Shown here one piece after another: positions 7,483-15,554 of a stretch of 34,401 bases of DNA (positions within the stretch are counted from its first letter, which is position 1; each line of letters starts with the position of its first letter). The notes under the pieces were generated by a model. The model made no database searches and had not been told where the DNA came from. It worked only from the letters and a program-made list of their open reading frames with translations. The stretch comes from Thiothrix caldifontis (GTDB taxonomy: Bacteria; Pseudomonadota; Gammaproteobacteria; Thiotrichales; Thiotrichaceae). The stretch spans positions 9,321 through 43,721 of the forward strand of contig NZ_FNQP01000026.1 in NCBI RefSeq assembly GCF_900107695.1, given 5' to 3'. A program made the position numbers and the translations under genes.

Positions 7483-8565
7483 TTAATTTAAAACAGATTT
7501 GCCATTGCGTGCGAACACCGGCTTCACCACTTTTGCCGGGTGCAATTTGCCGCGAATATCCACCTCACAGGTGTCGCCACAGCTTGCTGGAACCCGCGCC
7601 AACGCAATTGCTACGCCGAGTGTAGGCGAAAAAGTACCACTAGTGGTTTCGCCATCACCGCCTTCACAAATAACTTTCATGTGGCTGCGCAATACGCCCT
7701 TGCCTTCCAGCACCAGACCGACGAATTTTTGCGGGATTCCTGCGGCTTTCTGTGCTTCCAACGCGCTGCGCCCAATAAAGTTACGGTCTGCTGGCTGCCA
7801 GCCGATTGTCCAGCCCAAACCTGACACTAATGGGGAAGTAGTTTCGTCCATGTCCGTGCCGTAAAGGTTCATGCCTGCTTCCAAACGCAAGGTATCGCGT
7901 GCGCCCAAGCCGATGGGTTTGATACCAGCGACTAACAGCGCATCCCACACTTTGTGGGCTTGTTCGTTGGGGAACATCATTTCAAAGCCGTCTTCGCCGG
8001 TGTAGCCAGTACGGGCAATGAACCAGTCGTTGACGAATGCACCGTAGAAAGCTTTCAGCGGTTCAACGATGGCAACTTCGTCCGCTGGCATAATGCCCAG
8101 CACTTTGGCACGTGCATTGGGACCTTGTGCTGCGATCATGGAAAGGTCGTCACGTTCGGTCAGAGTTGCATCGAAAGTGGCGATTTGTTGTTGCATCCAC
8201 GCAATATCTTTGTCGCGTGTGCCTGCGTTAACGACGATGCGCCATTGGGTGTCGGTGATGAAATACACGATCAAATCGTCAATCACCGTGCCTTCGGGGG
8301 TCAACATGCAGCTATACAAGGCTTTGCCGGACTCTTTCAGCTTATCAACGTTATTGGCGAGCAGGTAGTGCAAAAAGGCTTTGGATTGCGCCCCCACGAG
8401 GTCGAGGATGACCATGTGCGACACGTCAAACATGCCCGCGTCGTTGCGGACTTGGTGGTGTTCTTGCAGTTGTGAGCCGTAGTGAATGGGCATTTCCCAG
8501 CCCGCGAAATCGACCATTTTCGCACCGGATTCAAGGTGCTTGGCGTAAAGTGCAGTACGTTGCAT
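7483..8565 (-). CDS. gcvT: Aminomethyltransferase (glycine cleavage T protein)
   Basis: This 360-aa T protein transfers the methylene unit from the lipoyl arm to tetrahydrofolate and releases ammonia. Family landmarks visible are FAGWEMP near residue 20, [12 protein letters not shown] at about 40-51, [11 protein letters not shown] at about 185-195 and [18 protein letters not shown] at about 220-237. It is the first gene of the operon. The leader between promoter and ATG (8566-8880) contains the glycine riboswitch and its terminator, so expression of all three genes is expected to rise with glycine. Confidence 0.97.
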   Translation of the reverse strand: MQRTALYAKHLESGAKMVDFAGWEMPIHYGSQLQEHHQVRNDAGMFDVSHMVILDLVGAQSKAFLHYLLANNVDKLKESGKALYSCMLTPEGTVIDDLIVYFITDTQWRIVVNAGTRDKDIAWMQQQIATFDATLTERDDLSMIAAQGPNARAKVLGIMPADEVAIVEPLKAFYGAFVNDWFIARTGYTGEDGFEMMFPNEQAHKVWDALLVAGIKPIGLGARDTLRLEAGMNLYGTDMDETTSPLVSGLGWTIGWQPADRNFIGRSALEAQKAAGIPQKFVGLVLEGKGVLRSHMKVICEGGDGETTSGTFSPTLGVAIALARVPASCGDTCEVDIRGKLHPAKVVKPVFARNGKSVLN

Positions 8566-8591
8566 TAGGATTCTTCCAGTTTAACAGGCAC

Positions 8592-8626
8592 AAAAAAAGG
8601 GCGGCAAGCCGCTAAGCTTGCCGCCC
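8592..8626 (-). terminator. Riboswitch-controlled intrinsic terminator before gcvT
   Basis: On the minus strand an 11-bp perfect stem (GGGCGGCAAGC / GCTTGCCGCCC) with a 6-base loop is followed by seven T residues. It lies directly after the second glycine aptamer and 27 bp before the gcvT ATG, where a transcriptional expression platform is expected. The sequence ACAGAGGGG at the aptamer end adjoins the stem, so competition between the aptamer P1 helix and the terminator is plausible. Confidence 0.92.
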
Positions 8627-8627
8627 C

Positions 8628-8858
8628 TCTGTCCGTTTACCTGAGAGATTCCTCAATTTACCCCCCTTCCCCGACCCTTCCCCCGCAAGGGGGGCAGGGA
8701 GGAAGAGGCAATCAAGTTACTACCCTTCGGTGAGTGCGTCCGCACTGCTCTCCAGAGTCAGATCTAGTACTGCCAGTCCTTTTGCCTGAGCGTTTCCGGG
8801 CGGAATTGCGCCTTCGGCGGTTGCGGCAACCTTGCGGTGTGCAACACTCTCCTGCCAG
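8628..8858 (-). ncRNA. Tandem glycine riboswitch, aptamer II interrupted by a repeat
   Basis: Read on the minus strand, aptamer I runs from GGCAGGAGAGTG (about 8857) through GCCGAAGGCGCAA and GGAAACGCTCAGGCAAAAGG to about 8776. Aptamer II runs from CTCTGGAGAGCAGTG (about 8757) through CACCGAAGGGTAGTAA and GGAATCTCTCAGGTAAACGG to ACAGAG at 8628. These are the conserved GAGAG, GCCGAAGG and CTCAGG(C/T)AAA blocks of glycine aptamers. The two are joined by a short linker, as in cooperative tandem riboswitches. Between CACCGAAGGGTAGTAA and GGAATCTCTC, where the P3 hairpin belongs, aptamer II carries palindromic element copy D (8660-8702). Because P3 tip length is variable, the aptamer may still fold. 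An intrinsic terminator follows. Confidence 0.93.
8660..8702 (+). repeat. Palindromic element copy D, inside glycine aptamer II
   Basis: The plus strand reads ACCCCCCTTCCCCGACCC then TTCCCCCGCAAGGGGGGCAGGG, matching the consensus of the other copies. It lies in the loop side of aptamer II between conserved aptamer blocks. The transcript would carry its own hairpin (CCCCC TTGC GGGGG) as an extension of P3. Confidence 0.88.
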
Positions 8859-8873
8859 TGTTTACTGAATGCG

Positions 8874-8968
8874 GGCGATTGTAGCGGATGCAGTGCAGCA
8901 ACTAAAGCACCATTTACGCCTGCCTGGTGAAAAGGGTGTTGCCGATTGTATCTGATGCAGTGCAACAC
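8874..8968 (-). promoter_or_regulatory. Duplicated promoter-like segment upstream of the glycine riboswitch
   Basis: Two direct repeats of about 28 bp occur at 8874-8901 and 8941-8968. Each has the minus-strand form GTTG-TGCACTGCATC followed by a perfect TACAAT -10 hexamer (8883-8878 and 8950-8945). The proximal hexamer would start transcription near 8871, about 13 bases before aptamer I. The -35 regions are weak (TTTAGT at the 17-bp spacing for the proximal copy). The duplicated TACAAT suggests two tandem start sites or a duplicated regulator site. Assignment is by sequence similarity only. Confidence 0.5.
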
Positions 8969-9120
8969 CCCAAGCAGACTTAGGGTAAACCTTGCTTTAT
9001 GTCAGGAGACTCGCATAAACCCCAACGCCCCCATTTATACCTGAGCGCAGTAAGAACATAATCAAACCCTAATAAAGATACTTAGACACTGAACCACAGT
9101 TGTAGGGAGAATGAGCCATC
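8969..9120. other. Divergent spacer between gcvT leader and the Mrp/Nuo-like operon
   Basis: No gene fits here. The plus-strand operon that follows must have its promoter in or near this stretch, but I see no convincing -35/-10 pair. The ribosome-binding sequence TAGGGAGAATGAG lies just before the first ATG at 9121. Confidence 0.5.
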
Positions 9121-9630
9121 ATGAGCAAGGGCAAATCCACGGTGCGCGATACCGTCATCCTGTTTGCGACCCTGATGTTATTCTGGCTAATGCTAAGCGG
9201 CAAGCTGGACACTGATGTCCTCATCGTCGGCGCAGTCGCATCATTGATCATCGCCCTGCTCTACCGCGATGGCCTGTCGTTCTTCACCGAATTCCGTTTC
9301 ACCCCGCAAGCGTTCGTGGCGGGCTTCCGTTACTACGGCTACTTCTTGCGGGAACTGTTCAAGTCCAATCTGAAAATGGCTGCCATTGTGTTGTCGCCCT
9401 CACTCCCGATTACGCCGGGTATCGTTAAAGTGCGCACCCGGCTGAAAAGTCGCATGGGGCGGCTGATGCTGGCGAATTCCATTACGCTGACACCGGGAAC
9501 GCTGACCGTCGAGATGGCGGGTGAATGGCTGTACATACACTGCGTCACCGTGGGTGCAACGGATATTGAGGCAGCCACGGCGGAAATTGTCAGCGGGTTC
9601 GAGTCTTACCTTGAGGTGATGTATGGTTGA
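9121..9630 (+). CDS. mrpE: Mrp-type antiporter subunit E (MrpE/MnhE; MbsA-like)
   Basis: This 169-aa subunit is of MrpE type. It has two N-terminal membrane segments (about 10-27 and 31-46), then the family stretch FAGFRYYGYFLRELFKSNL-like near residue 60-78. A soluble C-terminal domain follows with NSITLTPGT and EWLYIHCV near residues 118-143. MrpE is an accessory subunit that supports assembly and activity of the Na+/H+ antiporter module. It opens a plus-strand operon in which nearly every junction overlaps by 1-8 bp, including the next gene (8 bp). Confidence 0.9.
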   Translation: MSKGKSTVRDTVILFATLMLFWLMLSGKLDTDVLIVGAVASLIIALLYRDGLSFFTEFRFTPQAFVAGFRYYGYFLRELFKSNLKMAAIVLSPSLPITPGIVKVRTRLKSRMGRLMLANSITLTPGTLTVEMAGEWLYIHCVTVGATDIEAATAEIVSGFESYLEVMYG

Positions 9631-9883
9631 GGTGTTGATTGCCATTGCCGGAACGCTTGCCGGGCTGGCATTCCTGCTGGCACTGGCGCGGTTTGTGCGC
9701 GGGCCATCGCGGGTAGACCGGGTGGTTGCGTTTGATGTGCTGACGGTGATTGCGATTACCTTCATCGTGCTGGTGGCGTTGGTGGAAAACCGGGGCGTTT
9801 ATCTGGATGCAGCGTTGGTCTACGCGCTGTTGTCATTCTTGGGGGTAATCGCCATTGCCCGCTATCTGGAGGGCAGGTTCTGA
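9623..9883 (+). CDS. mrpF: Mrp-type antiporter subunit F
   Basis: This 86-aa protein has three predicted membrane helices (about 2-20, 34-54, 62-80). The sequence RFVRGPSRVDRVVAFDVL in the first loop is the conserved MrpF signature. Length is typical. It overlaps mrpE by 8 bp and touches mrpG (TGATG junction). It is part of the membrane ion-translocating module. Confidence 0.92.
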   Translation: MVEVLIAIAGTLAGLAFLLALARFVRGPSRVDRVVAFDVLTVIAITFIVLVALVENRGVYLDAALVYALLSFLGVIAIARYLEGRF

Positions 9884-10221
9884 TGGGACTGCTAATCGAC
9901 ATTATCGGGGGCTTGCTGCTGGTCGGCGGCGCGGCCTTTCTGCTGTTCGGCAGCCTTGGGCTGCTGCGGATGCCGGACGTTTTCAACCGCATTCAGGCAG
10001 GCACAAAAACCACCACGTTAGGAACCTTGTTAACCCTTGCCGGGGCTGCTTGTTTGCAACCCGCATGGGGCTGGAAACTATTGCTGATTGGGGTATTCCT
10101 GATCTTCACCAATCCGGTTTCTGCTCAGGTGTTGGCGAACACTGCCCACCGACGCGGAGCGCAAAAAACCCCATTGACCAAGATTGACCGGCTGGCAGAA
10201 GACCGGGAGGGTAAAGCATGA
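9883..10221 (+). CDS. mrpG: Mrp-type antiporter subunit G
   Basis: This 112-aa protein has three helices and the family motif LGLLRMPDVFNRIQAGTK-like at about residues 25-43, with TLGTLL after it and the FTNPVSAQVLA segment near 83-93. These are classical MrpG features. The charged C-terminus is ordinary. The stop overlaps the next start by 4 bp (ATGA). Confidence 0.93.
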   Translation: MGLLIDIIGGLLLVGGAAFLLFGSLGLLRMPDVFNRIQAGTKTTTLGTLLTLAGAACLQPAWGWKLLLIGVFLIFTNPVSAQVLANTAHRRGAQKTPLTKIDRLAEDREGKA

Positions 10222-10469
10222 ATACCGTATTACTGAGCATCGGCGTATTGCTGGCGGTTGCCATGATTGGCGTGGCATGGCTAACGATTCGCGCCACCCG
10301 GATTGCCACCGCGATGTTGGCGGCAGGGCTGGTGAGCCTGTTTGCCTCGGTGCTGTTCCTGTTTCTCGCTGCCCCTGATGTGGCAATGACGGAAGCGGCG
10401 ATTGGCAGCGGCTTGACCACCTTCCTGTTTTTCTTTGTGCTAGGGCGCGTGCGCGGAGGTCAATCATGA
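10218..10469 (+). CDS. MrpA C-terminal-like subunit (DUF4040 type, MbhD/MbsD-like)
   Basis: This 83-aa protein has three hydrophobic segments. The central motif FLAAPDVAMTEAAIGSGLTT at 50-69 is the hallmark of the piece fused at the end of MrpA in bacterial Mrp antiporters but free-standing (MbhD, MbsD) in archaeal MBH/MBS complexes. Here it is a separate gene. The Glu in MTEAAIG is the conserved ion-path residue of this domain. It overlaps neighbours by 4 bp on both sides. Confidence 0.88.
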   Translation: MNTVLLSIGVLLAVAMIGVAWLTIRATRIATAMLAAGLVSLFASVLFLFLAAPDVAMTEAAIGSGLTTFLFFFVLGRVRGGQS

Positions 10470-11164
10470 TCCGACGTTTTGCGGTTTTCCTGCTGTTGCT
10501 GGGCTTGGGGGCAATTTTTGCTGACCTGTTGCTGGGCTATACGCCAAGCGAGGAACTCAACCTGACAGCGCGTTACTACGCGGAACACACCGCGCAGGAT
10601 TTGGGTGCTGCCAATATCGTCACCGCGATTGTGGTCACTTACCGGGGACTGGATACGCTGGGGGAAGTCACGGTGCTGTTTTTGACCGCCACCATTATTG
10701 GGATGGTGTTGGCGCGTGGACGTAAACACCGCGCATTGCAACGCCAGTTACCAGCGGCGGGGGAACTGCTGACCACGGGTAGTCGCTTGTTAGTGCCGCT
10801 GATTTTATTGCTGGGCGTGTATGTGTTCGTCAACGGGCATCTGACCCCCGGCGGCGGTTTTCAGGGCGGGGCAATTGTGGCATCGGCGGCGTTGCTGTTG
10901 TTACTGACAGATCCGCTGAAACGCTTTAGTCACCGCCTGATCGCGGTCATGGAATCAGTATCCGGGTTGTTTTTTATCGGGCTGGGGGTGCTGGGGCTGG
11001 TGTATGCAGGCGGTTTCCTCGATAGCCGGGTGCTGCCCAACGGCGCGTTCGGCACACTGTTTTCAGCGGGTGTCATGCCCATCATTTACAGCTTTATCGG
11101 CCTCAAGGTCGGGGCTGAATTCACTTCCATGCTGACCCATCTGGCAGAAACGGAGCAATCGTAA
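10466..11164 (+). CDS. mrpB: MbhE-MrpB fused subunit
   Basis: This 232-aa protein combines an N-terminal MbhE-like part (to about 95), with VTAIVVTYRGLDTLGEVTVL at about 52-71, and a C-terminal MrpB domain. The MrpB domain shows NGHLTPGGGFQGGAIVASA at about 127-145 and a late SFIGLKVGAEF segment. In Pyrococcus MBS these are two genes (E and F). In classical Mrp the E-like part belongs to MrpA and the other is MrpB. The fusion keeps the order and stoichiometry of both pieces. Confidence 0.87.
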   Translation: MIRRFAVFLLLLGLGAIFADLLLGYTPSEELNLTARYYAEHTAQDLGAANIVTAIVVTYRGLDTLGEVTVLFLTATIIGMVLARGRKHRALQRQLPAAGELLTTGSRLLVPLILLLGVYVFVNGHLTPGGGFQGGAIVASAALLLLLTDPLKRFSHRLIAVMESVSGLFFIGLGVLGLVYAGGFLDSRVLPNGAFGTLFSAGVMPIIYSFIGLKVGAEFTSMLTHLAETEQS

Positions 11165-11520
11165 TGGACTGGATCGCAATGGCAACAGGCTTCATCCTCA
11201 TCCTGATGGGGCTGTATGGCGCACTCACCAACCGCAATATCCTGCGGATCATTGTCTCGTTCAGCGTCGCCAATACCGGCGTGAATCTGGTGCTGGTAGC
11301 GGTGGGGTATATGCGCGGGCGCACTGCGCCGATTCTGGATGAAGCCGTACCGATGGCGGATGCCGTCACCCGCATTATTGACCCCTTGCCGCAAGCGTTG
11401 GTGCTGACCGCCATCGTGATTGGGCTGGGGGTAACAGCCTTGATGCTGACGTATGCCTACAAGTTGTACGAAGAAAAAGGCACGCTCGATATTTCCAAAT
11501 GCAGGGATTTGAAATGGTAA
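11164..11520 (+). CDS. mrpC: Mrp-type antiporter subunit C (NuoK-like)
   Basis: This 118-aa three-helix protein is homologous to NuoK. It has the conserved GLYGALTNRNILRIIVSFSV-type segment at about 17-36 and ANTGVNLVLVAVG just after. The third helix (AVLTAIVIGLGVTALM-like) starts near residue 80. It sits directly before the large antiporter subunit, whose likely start (11514) lies inside its last codons. Confidence 0.93.
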   Translation: MDWIAMATGFILILMGLYGALTNRNILRIIVSFSVANTGVNLVLVAVGYMRGRTAPILDEAVPMADAVTRIIDPLPQALVLTAIVIGLGVTALMLTYAYKLYEEKGTLDISKCRDLKW

Positions 11521-14500
11521 GCCCACTCTACATCATTGCCGTCGGGCTGGGGGCAGCGTTCCTGCTCGGCCTGTTGCCGGAAAAATGGCAGCGGGCAGCC
11601 TATGGCGTAACCCTCCTCGCACTCGCGCTCATGGGCTGGATTGCCGGAAGCTGGCTGTGGGCGTTTGCGCTGCAAGGGGCTGCGCCGGTTGAAATCTTCA
11701 CCGCAGGAACCCAACCACCGTTTGCGATCAATTTCCGGGTCGGGCTGGCGGAAGCGTCACTGGCCTTACTGATGGCGTTGACGGGTTTGCACGCCGCGCT
11801 GTACATGCGCGATACCCTGTTCAAGCAGGGACGGCGGGCAATGGCGGTGTTGCTGATTTTCGTGATGGCCACCTGCGGGGTAATTTTCACCCGTGACCTG
11901 TTCAACCTGTTTGTATTCATGGAACTGGTAGTGATTTCTACCGGTGGGCTGGTGCTGCTGTCAGCAGATCGGCGGGCATTGGGAGCTGGTTTAAAATACC
12001 TGATCGTGTCGCAACTGGTCTCCATCCTGATGCTGGTGGGGATGGTGTTTGCCTACCACGCCACCGGCACACTCAATATCGACGGCATGGCAGCGGCGCA
12101 AGTCGACCTGTTCAAAGGCGGGGCGTTGGCGTTTTTCCTGATGTTGATGGCGGTGCTGGCAGAGTTGAAACCCTTCCCTGCCAACGGTTGGGGGCTGGAC
12201 ATTTATGAATCGGCACACCCTGCGTTTGCGGCACTGTTTTCGGCAGCAACCGGGGCAGCAACCGTATACGCGGCGGATAAGCTGTTGCTGATTGGCGGGG
12301 CGCAATGGTTGCCACTGGCAAGTGCCATCGGGATTGTAACCTTTGTGGTTGCCAATATTTTTGCCTTGGTGCAAGACAATGACCGGCGGTTGCTGGGCTA
12401 TTCCTCGATAGCACAGGTGGGGCTGATCCTGACCGTGATTGGGCAGCGCGATTTGCTGGGGGAACAGTATTATTTTGTAGCAGGCGGTATCTTGCTGGCT
12501 CATGCGGTTGCCAAAGCGGGCTTATTCTGGCTTTCCGGGTTGGTGGCAGCGCGGGGCTTGGGGGACTGGGCAGCGTTGCGCGGGCATCCGGTGCTGGTGT
12601 TTGCATTTGTCACCTTTATTGCCTTGTTGGTGGGTTTGCCGCCCTTCCCCGGCTTTTATGCCAAGTGGGAGCTGGCGCACGCACTGGCCGCAAACGGGCA
12701 ATTGTGGTTGTTGGGGCTGATCCTATTCGGGGCATTGCTGGAAGCGGCGTATTTGTTCCGCTGGTTTGGTTACGTGCTTAAACGTGAACAGCCACAAACG
12801 GGTTTATTGCTGCAAGCCATCAAGGAAGATGTTGCCTTGAGTGCAGTGGTAGTTGCGTGGTTATTAGCTTATCTGTGGGGCGAACTTTCCGGGCAAGGCA
12901 ATCTGTTGCAAGCCATCCCCTTGCTGTTTGCGCTGCTGTTTTTGCCGCTGGACTGGTTGCCAGCCAAGCTCAAAAACGGGTTGGCGGTTGCTGGGCTGGT
13001 CGGTTGGTTTTACCTGCATTACCCCAGTTACGATGCGCTGCAATTGATTTTTGCGGCGGTGATGTTGCCGGGTGGCGCGATTATTTTGCTGGCAAGTTTC
13101 CAGACGCAGCAACGGCGGGTGGGATTTTATCCGGCGGCAATGCTGATGTTTGCAGGCTTGGCGATGTTGATTGAAGCCAAAACCTCGTTTGCGTTTTTTG
13201 CGGCGTGGGAATTGCTGACGGTGGGTTCGTATTTCCTGATCCTGCGCGGCAAGCATTCTGAACCACACGCGCTGTCGTACATTGTGTTCTCGCTGGGCGG
13301 GGCATTCCTTATGCTGGCGGGGTTTGCACTGGCAGCTCAAGGTGTGCCGGACTTTAAAATCGCGGCGTTGGCACAGGTGGCAGAACCGTTTGCACCGTGG
13401 GTATTTGCGCTGCTGGCGATTGGTTTCATGACCAAAACGGCGGCGGTGGGTGTGCATATCTGGTTGCCCGGCGCACATGCCGAGGCAGAAACCGATGTGT
13501 CGCCGCTGGTGTCTGGTATCTTGCTGAAAGCGGGGCTGTTCGGGCTGTTCGTGTTGCTAATGACGATGGGCAAGCAGCAATTGTACGGGGTGGAACTCAC
13601 CCACGTAATGCTGTGGATTGGGGCAATTTCGGCACTGATTGGGAACTTGCTAGCAATTTTCCAAGAAGATGCGAAACGCTTGCTGGCTTATTCTTCCATC
13701 GGGCAGATGGGTTACGCGCTGTTTGGGCTGGCAATGATGAACCATCTCGGCTGGCTGATGGCGTTGATGTTTGTCATTAACCATTACATTTACAAGTCGA
13801 TGCTGTTCCTGTCAGTGGGCGGGGTTGCTAAACGTACCGGCACACGTGATATGTACCGCATGGGCGGCTTGATTACGCTGATGCCACTGTCGTTCATTGC
13901 CACTATGATCGGGATTATTGCGGTGTCGGGTGTGCCGCCGCTTTCCGGGTTTGGCGGACGCTGGATTTTCTACAATGCGATTATGACGGCGGAATACCGT
14001 TTGCCGATGGTGATTATTTTCCTCGCGGGGCCAATTGCGTTCCTGTACCTGTTCCGATTGATTCACACCATTTTCCTGGGGCAGTTGAAGGATGAATTGC
14101 GCACCGTGAAAGAAGCACCGTTCTGGATTGTGTTGCCGCAGATGATTTTTGTGGTTGCCTTGTTGGTGTTCGCGCTGGTTCCGGGCATGGCGTTGCGGCA
14201 TGTGGATGCTTACCTTGCGCCGTTCTTTGGCGGGCAAAGCGGGCTGGATTGGGCAGGGTTGACCATTACCAGCGAATTCGGTTACTGGAGTCCGGTGTCG
14301 ATCATGCTGGTGATCGGGGTGATTTTTGCCACGCTGTTTGCCTGGTTGCTGTTCGTCAACCGCAGGGCGCAGCCGGTGAAGCAGTTCAATATCGTGTTTG
14401 CCGGTGAACGCCCGTTCCGCCCGGAAACCACCCATTTTGCCTGGAACTTCTTCGCGCCGTACCGCAAGGCATTGGGCTTTTTGACCCAGCCGCTGGTAAC

Positions 14501-14645
14501 AATTTTTTGGGAAACCCTCACGGAATTGCTGCATTCGGCGGCAGATATTTTACGGCGGATGTATACCGGGAATGGGCAGACTTACGCCATTCACCTGCTC
14601 GCCTTTGTGATTATCGTCTACCTGTTGTGGATGGGGGGCTTGTGA
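11514..14645 (+). CDS. Double antiporter subunit: MrpD-like plus MrpA/NuoL-like halves in one chain
   Basis: This is a 1043-aa integral membrane protein. The N-terminal half (about 1-485) is MrpD/NuoN-like, with LFNLFVFMELVVIS placing Glu at position 137, and KPFPANGWGLDIYESAHPAF-type and LLGYSSIAQVG motifs. The second half (about 500-1043) is again antiporter-like: AAWELLTVGSYF, VHIWLPGAHAEAETDVSPL and LLAYSSIGQMGYALFG. Each half carries its own Glu/Lys channel motifs, so the protein should form two ion channels. Archaeal MBS uses two separate genes (H and H') for this. I chose ATG 11514 over the upstream ATG 11499 because GCAGGGA sits at proper distance before it. The stop touches the next ATG. 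Confidence 0.88.
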   Translation: MVSPLYIIAVGLGAAFLLGLLPEKWQRAAYGVTLLALALMGWIAGSWLWAFALQGAAPVEIFTAGTQPPFAINFRVGLAEASLALLMALTGLHAALYMRDTLFKQGRRAMAVLLIFVMATCGVIFTRDLFNLFVFMELVVISTGGLVLLSADRRALGAGLKYLIVSQLVSILMLVGMVFAYHATGTLNIDGMAAAQVDLFKGGALAFFLMLMAVLAELKPFPANGWGLDIYESAHPAFAALFSAATGAATVYAADKLLLIGGAQWLPLASAIGIVTFVVANIFALVQDNDRRLLGYSSIAQVGLILTVIGQRDLLGEQYYFVAGGILLAHAVAKAGLFWLSGLVAARGLGDWAALRGHPVLVFAFVTFIALLVGLPPFPGFYAKWELAHALAANGQLWLLGLILFGALLEAAYLFRWFGYVLKREQPQTGLLLQAIKEDVALSAVVVAWLLAYLWGELSGQGNLLQAIPLLFALLFLPLDWLPAKLKNGLAVAGLVGWFYLHYPSYDALQLIFAAVMLPGGAIILLASFQTQQRRVGFYPAAMLMFAGLAMLIEAKTSFAFFAAWELLTVGSYFLILRGKHSEPHALSYIVFSLGGAFLMLAGFALAAQGVPDFKIAALAQVAEPFAPWVFALLAIGFMTKTAAVGVHIWLPGAHAEAETDVSPLVSGILLKAGLFGLFVLLMTMGKQQLYGVELTHVMLWIGAISALIGNLLAIFQEDAKRLLAYSSIGQMGYALFGLAMMNHLGWLMALMFVINHYIYKSMLFLSVGGVAKRTGTRDMYRMGGLITLMPLSFIATMIGIIAVSGVPPLSGFGGRWIFYNAIMTAEYRLPMVIIFLAGPIAFLYLFRLIHTIFLGQLKDELRTVKEAPFWIVLPQMIFVVALLVFALVPGMALRHVDAYLAPFFGGQSGLDWAGLTITSEFGYWSPVSIMLVIGVIFATLFAWLLFVNRRAQPVKQFNIVFAGERPFRPETTHFAWNFFAPYRKALGFLTQPLVTIFWETLTELLHSAADILRRMYTGNGQTYAIHLLAFVIIVYLLWMGGL

Positions 14646-15550
14646 TGGAATTTGAATGGATGAGAATCCCGTGGGCGTTGCTGACATTGTTTATTGTCAT
14701 CAACTACGGCTTGCTAATGACGGCTTTGGTGCAAAAAATCGGCGCACGGGTGGGGCGGCGGCATGGCATCCCCATTTGGCAGAATTACATTGATATGCTG
14801 AAGAACTATGCGCTGCGTACCTCCATTACTCACGGGGTGATGTTCTATCTGGGGCCGGTGTTCCGGCTGTCCGGCGGGGTGGGCTTGTTGCTGTTTGTAC
14901 CGAGCATTTACGGGTCGGAGATGTTTGCCAACTTTTCGTTTGCAGGCGATTTGATTCTCGCACTGTATTTTGTGTTCTTTGGCACGCTGGGCATGGCATT
15001 GGGCGCGGCGGAAAGCGGGCATCCTTATTCCGCTATAGGCATTACCCGTGGCTTGTCGCAGATGACAGCGGCGGAATTGCCGTTTGCGCTGGCGGTGTTT
15101 GCGGTGGCCTTGCAATACCAAACGCTTTCTGTGACCGAGATTGTAGCGGCACAACAAGGTGGGGTGTTGCACTGGACATTATTTACCAATCCATTAGCAG
15201 TCGCGGCAGCAATGATGTCGTTCCTTGGTTCGATGATGCGCCCACCGTTTGATGTGGTACTTGCGCCGCAGGAAATCCCCATTGGCCCGCCGACCGAATA
15301 CCATTCCTCGTTTCTGGCGATGATGCAGACCAACCGGGCATTGTTCCCGGTCGCCAAGATCGTGGTATACATGAACCTGTTCTTTGGCGGGGCGGGAAGC
15401 TGGCCGGAATTTTTCCTCAAGGTATTCCTGATTTACATGGTGTCGGCGTTTGTCGGCGTGGTGTTCCCGCGTTTCCGGGTGGAACAGTCGATCCGCTGGT
15501 TTTTAATCTGGGCAGTGCCATTGGGCATCCTCGCCGTGGTACTGGTGTAA
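14645..15550 (+). CDS. NuoH-like membrane subunit (MbhM/MbsM, complex I subunit 1 family)
   Basis: This 301-aa protein has about eight membrane helices. The family segments are GVMFYLGPVFRLSGG near 60, ALGAAESGHPYSAIGITRGL at about 118-137, and APQEIPIGPPTEYHSSFLAM near 208, equivalent to the NuoH loop next to the quinone or electron site. The open frame extends 46 codons further upstream inside the antiporter gene, but the ATG in the TGATG junction at 14645 is the natural start. This subunit anchors the peripheral NuoB/C/D/I-like arm to the membrane ion channels. Confidence 0.9.
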   Translation: MEFEWMRIPWALLTLFIVINYGLLMTALVQKIGARVGRRHGIPIWQNYIDMLKNYALRTSITHGVMFYLGPVFRLSGGVGLLLFVPSIYGSEMFANFSFAGDLILALYFVFFGTLGMALGAAESGHPYSAIGITRGLSQMTAAELPFALAVFAVALQYQTLSVTEIVAAQQGGVLHWTLFTNPLAVAAAMMSFLGSMMRPPFDVVLAPQEIPIGPPTEYHSSFLAMMQTNRALFPVAKIVVYMNLFFGGAGSWPEFFLKVFLIYMVSAFVGVVFPRFRVEQSIRWFLIWAVPLGILAVVLV

Positions 15551-15554
15551 TGAC

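Noticed and set aside
5700-8702. CRISPR-like array from the repeated C/G-rich elements
   Set aside because: Copies are irregularly spaced (hundreds to thousands of bases), in both orientations, and no cas gene is present.
8720-8968. 82-codon minus-strand frame upstream of gcvT
   Set aside because: It overlaps the conserved glycine riboswitch, and the RNA explains the sequence better.
12864-13478. 204-codon minus-strand frame inside the double antiporter gene
   Set aside because: Antisense composition (Gln/Arg/His-rich) and full overlap with a conserved membrane protein.
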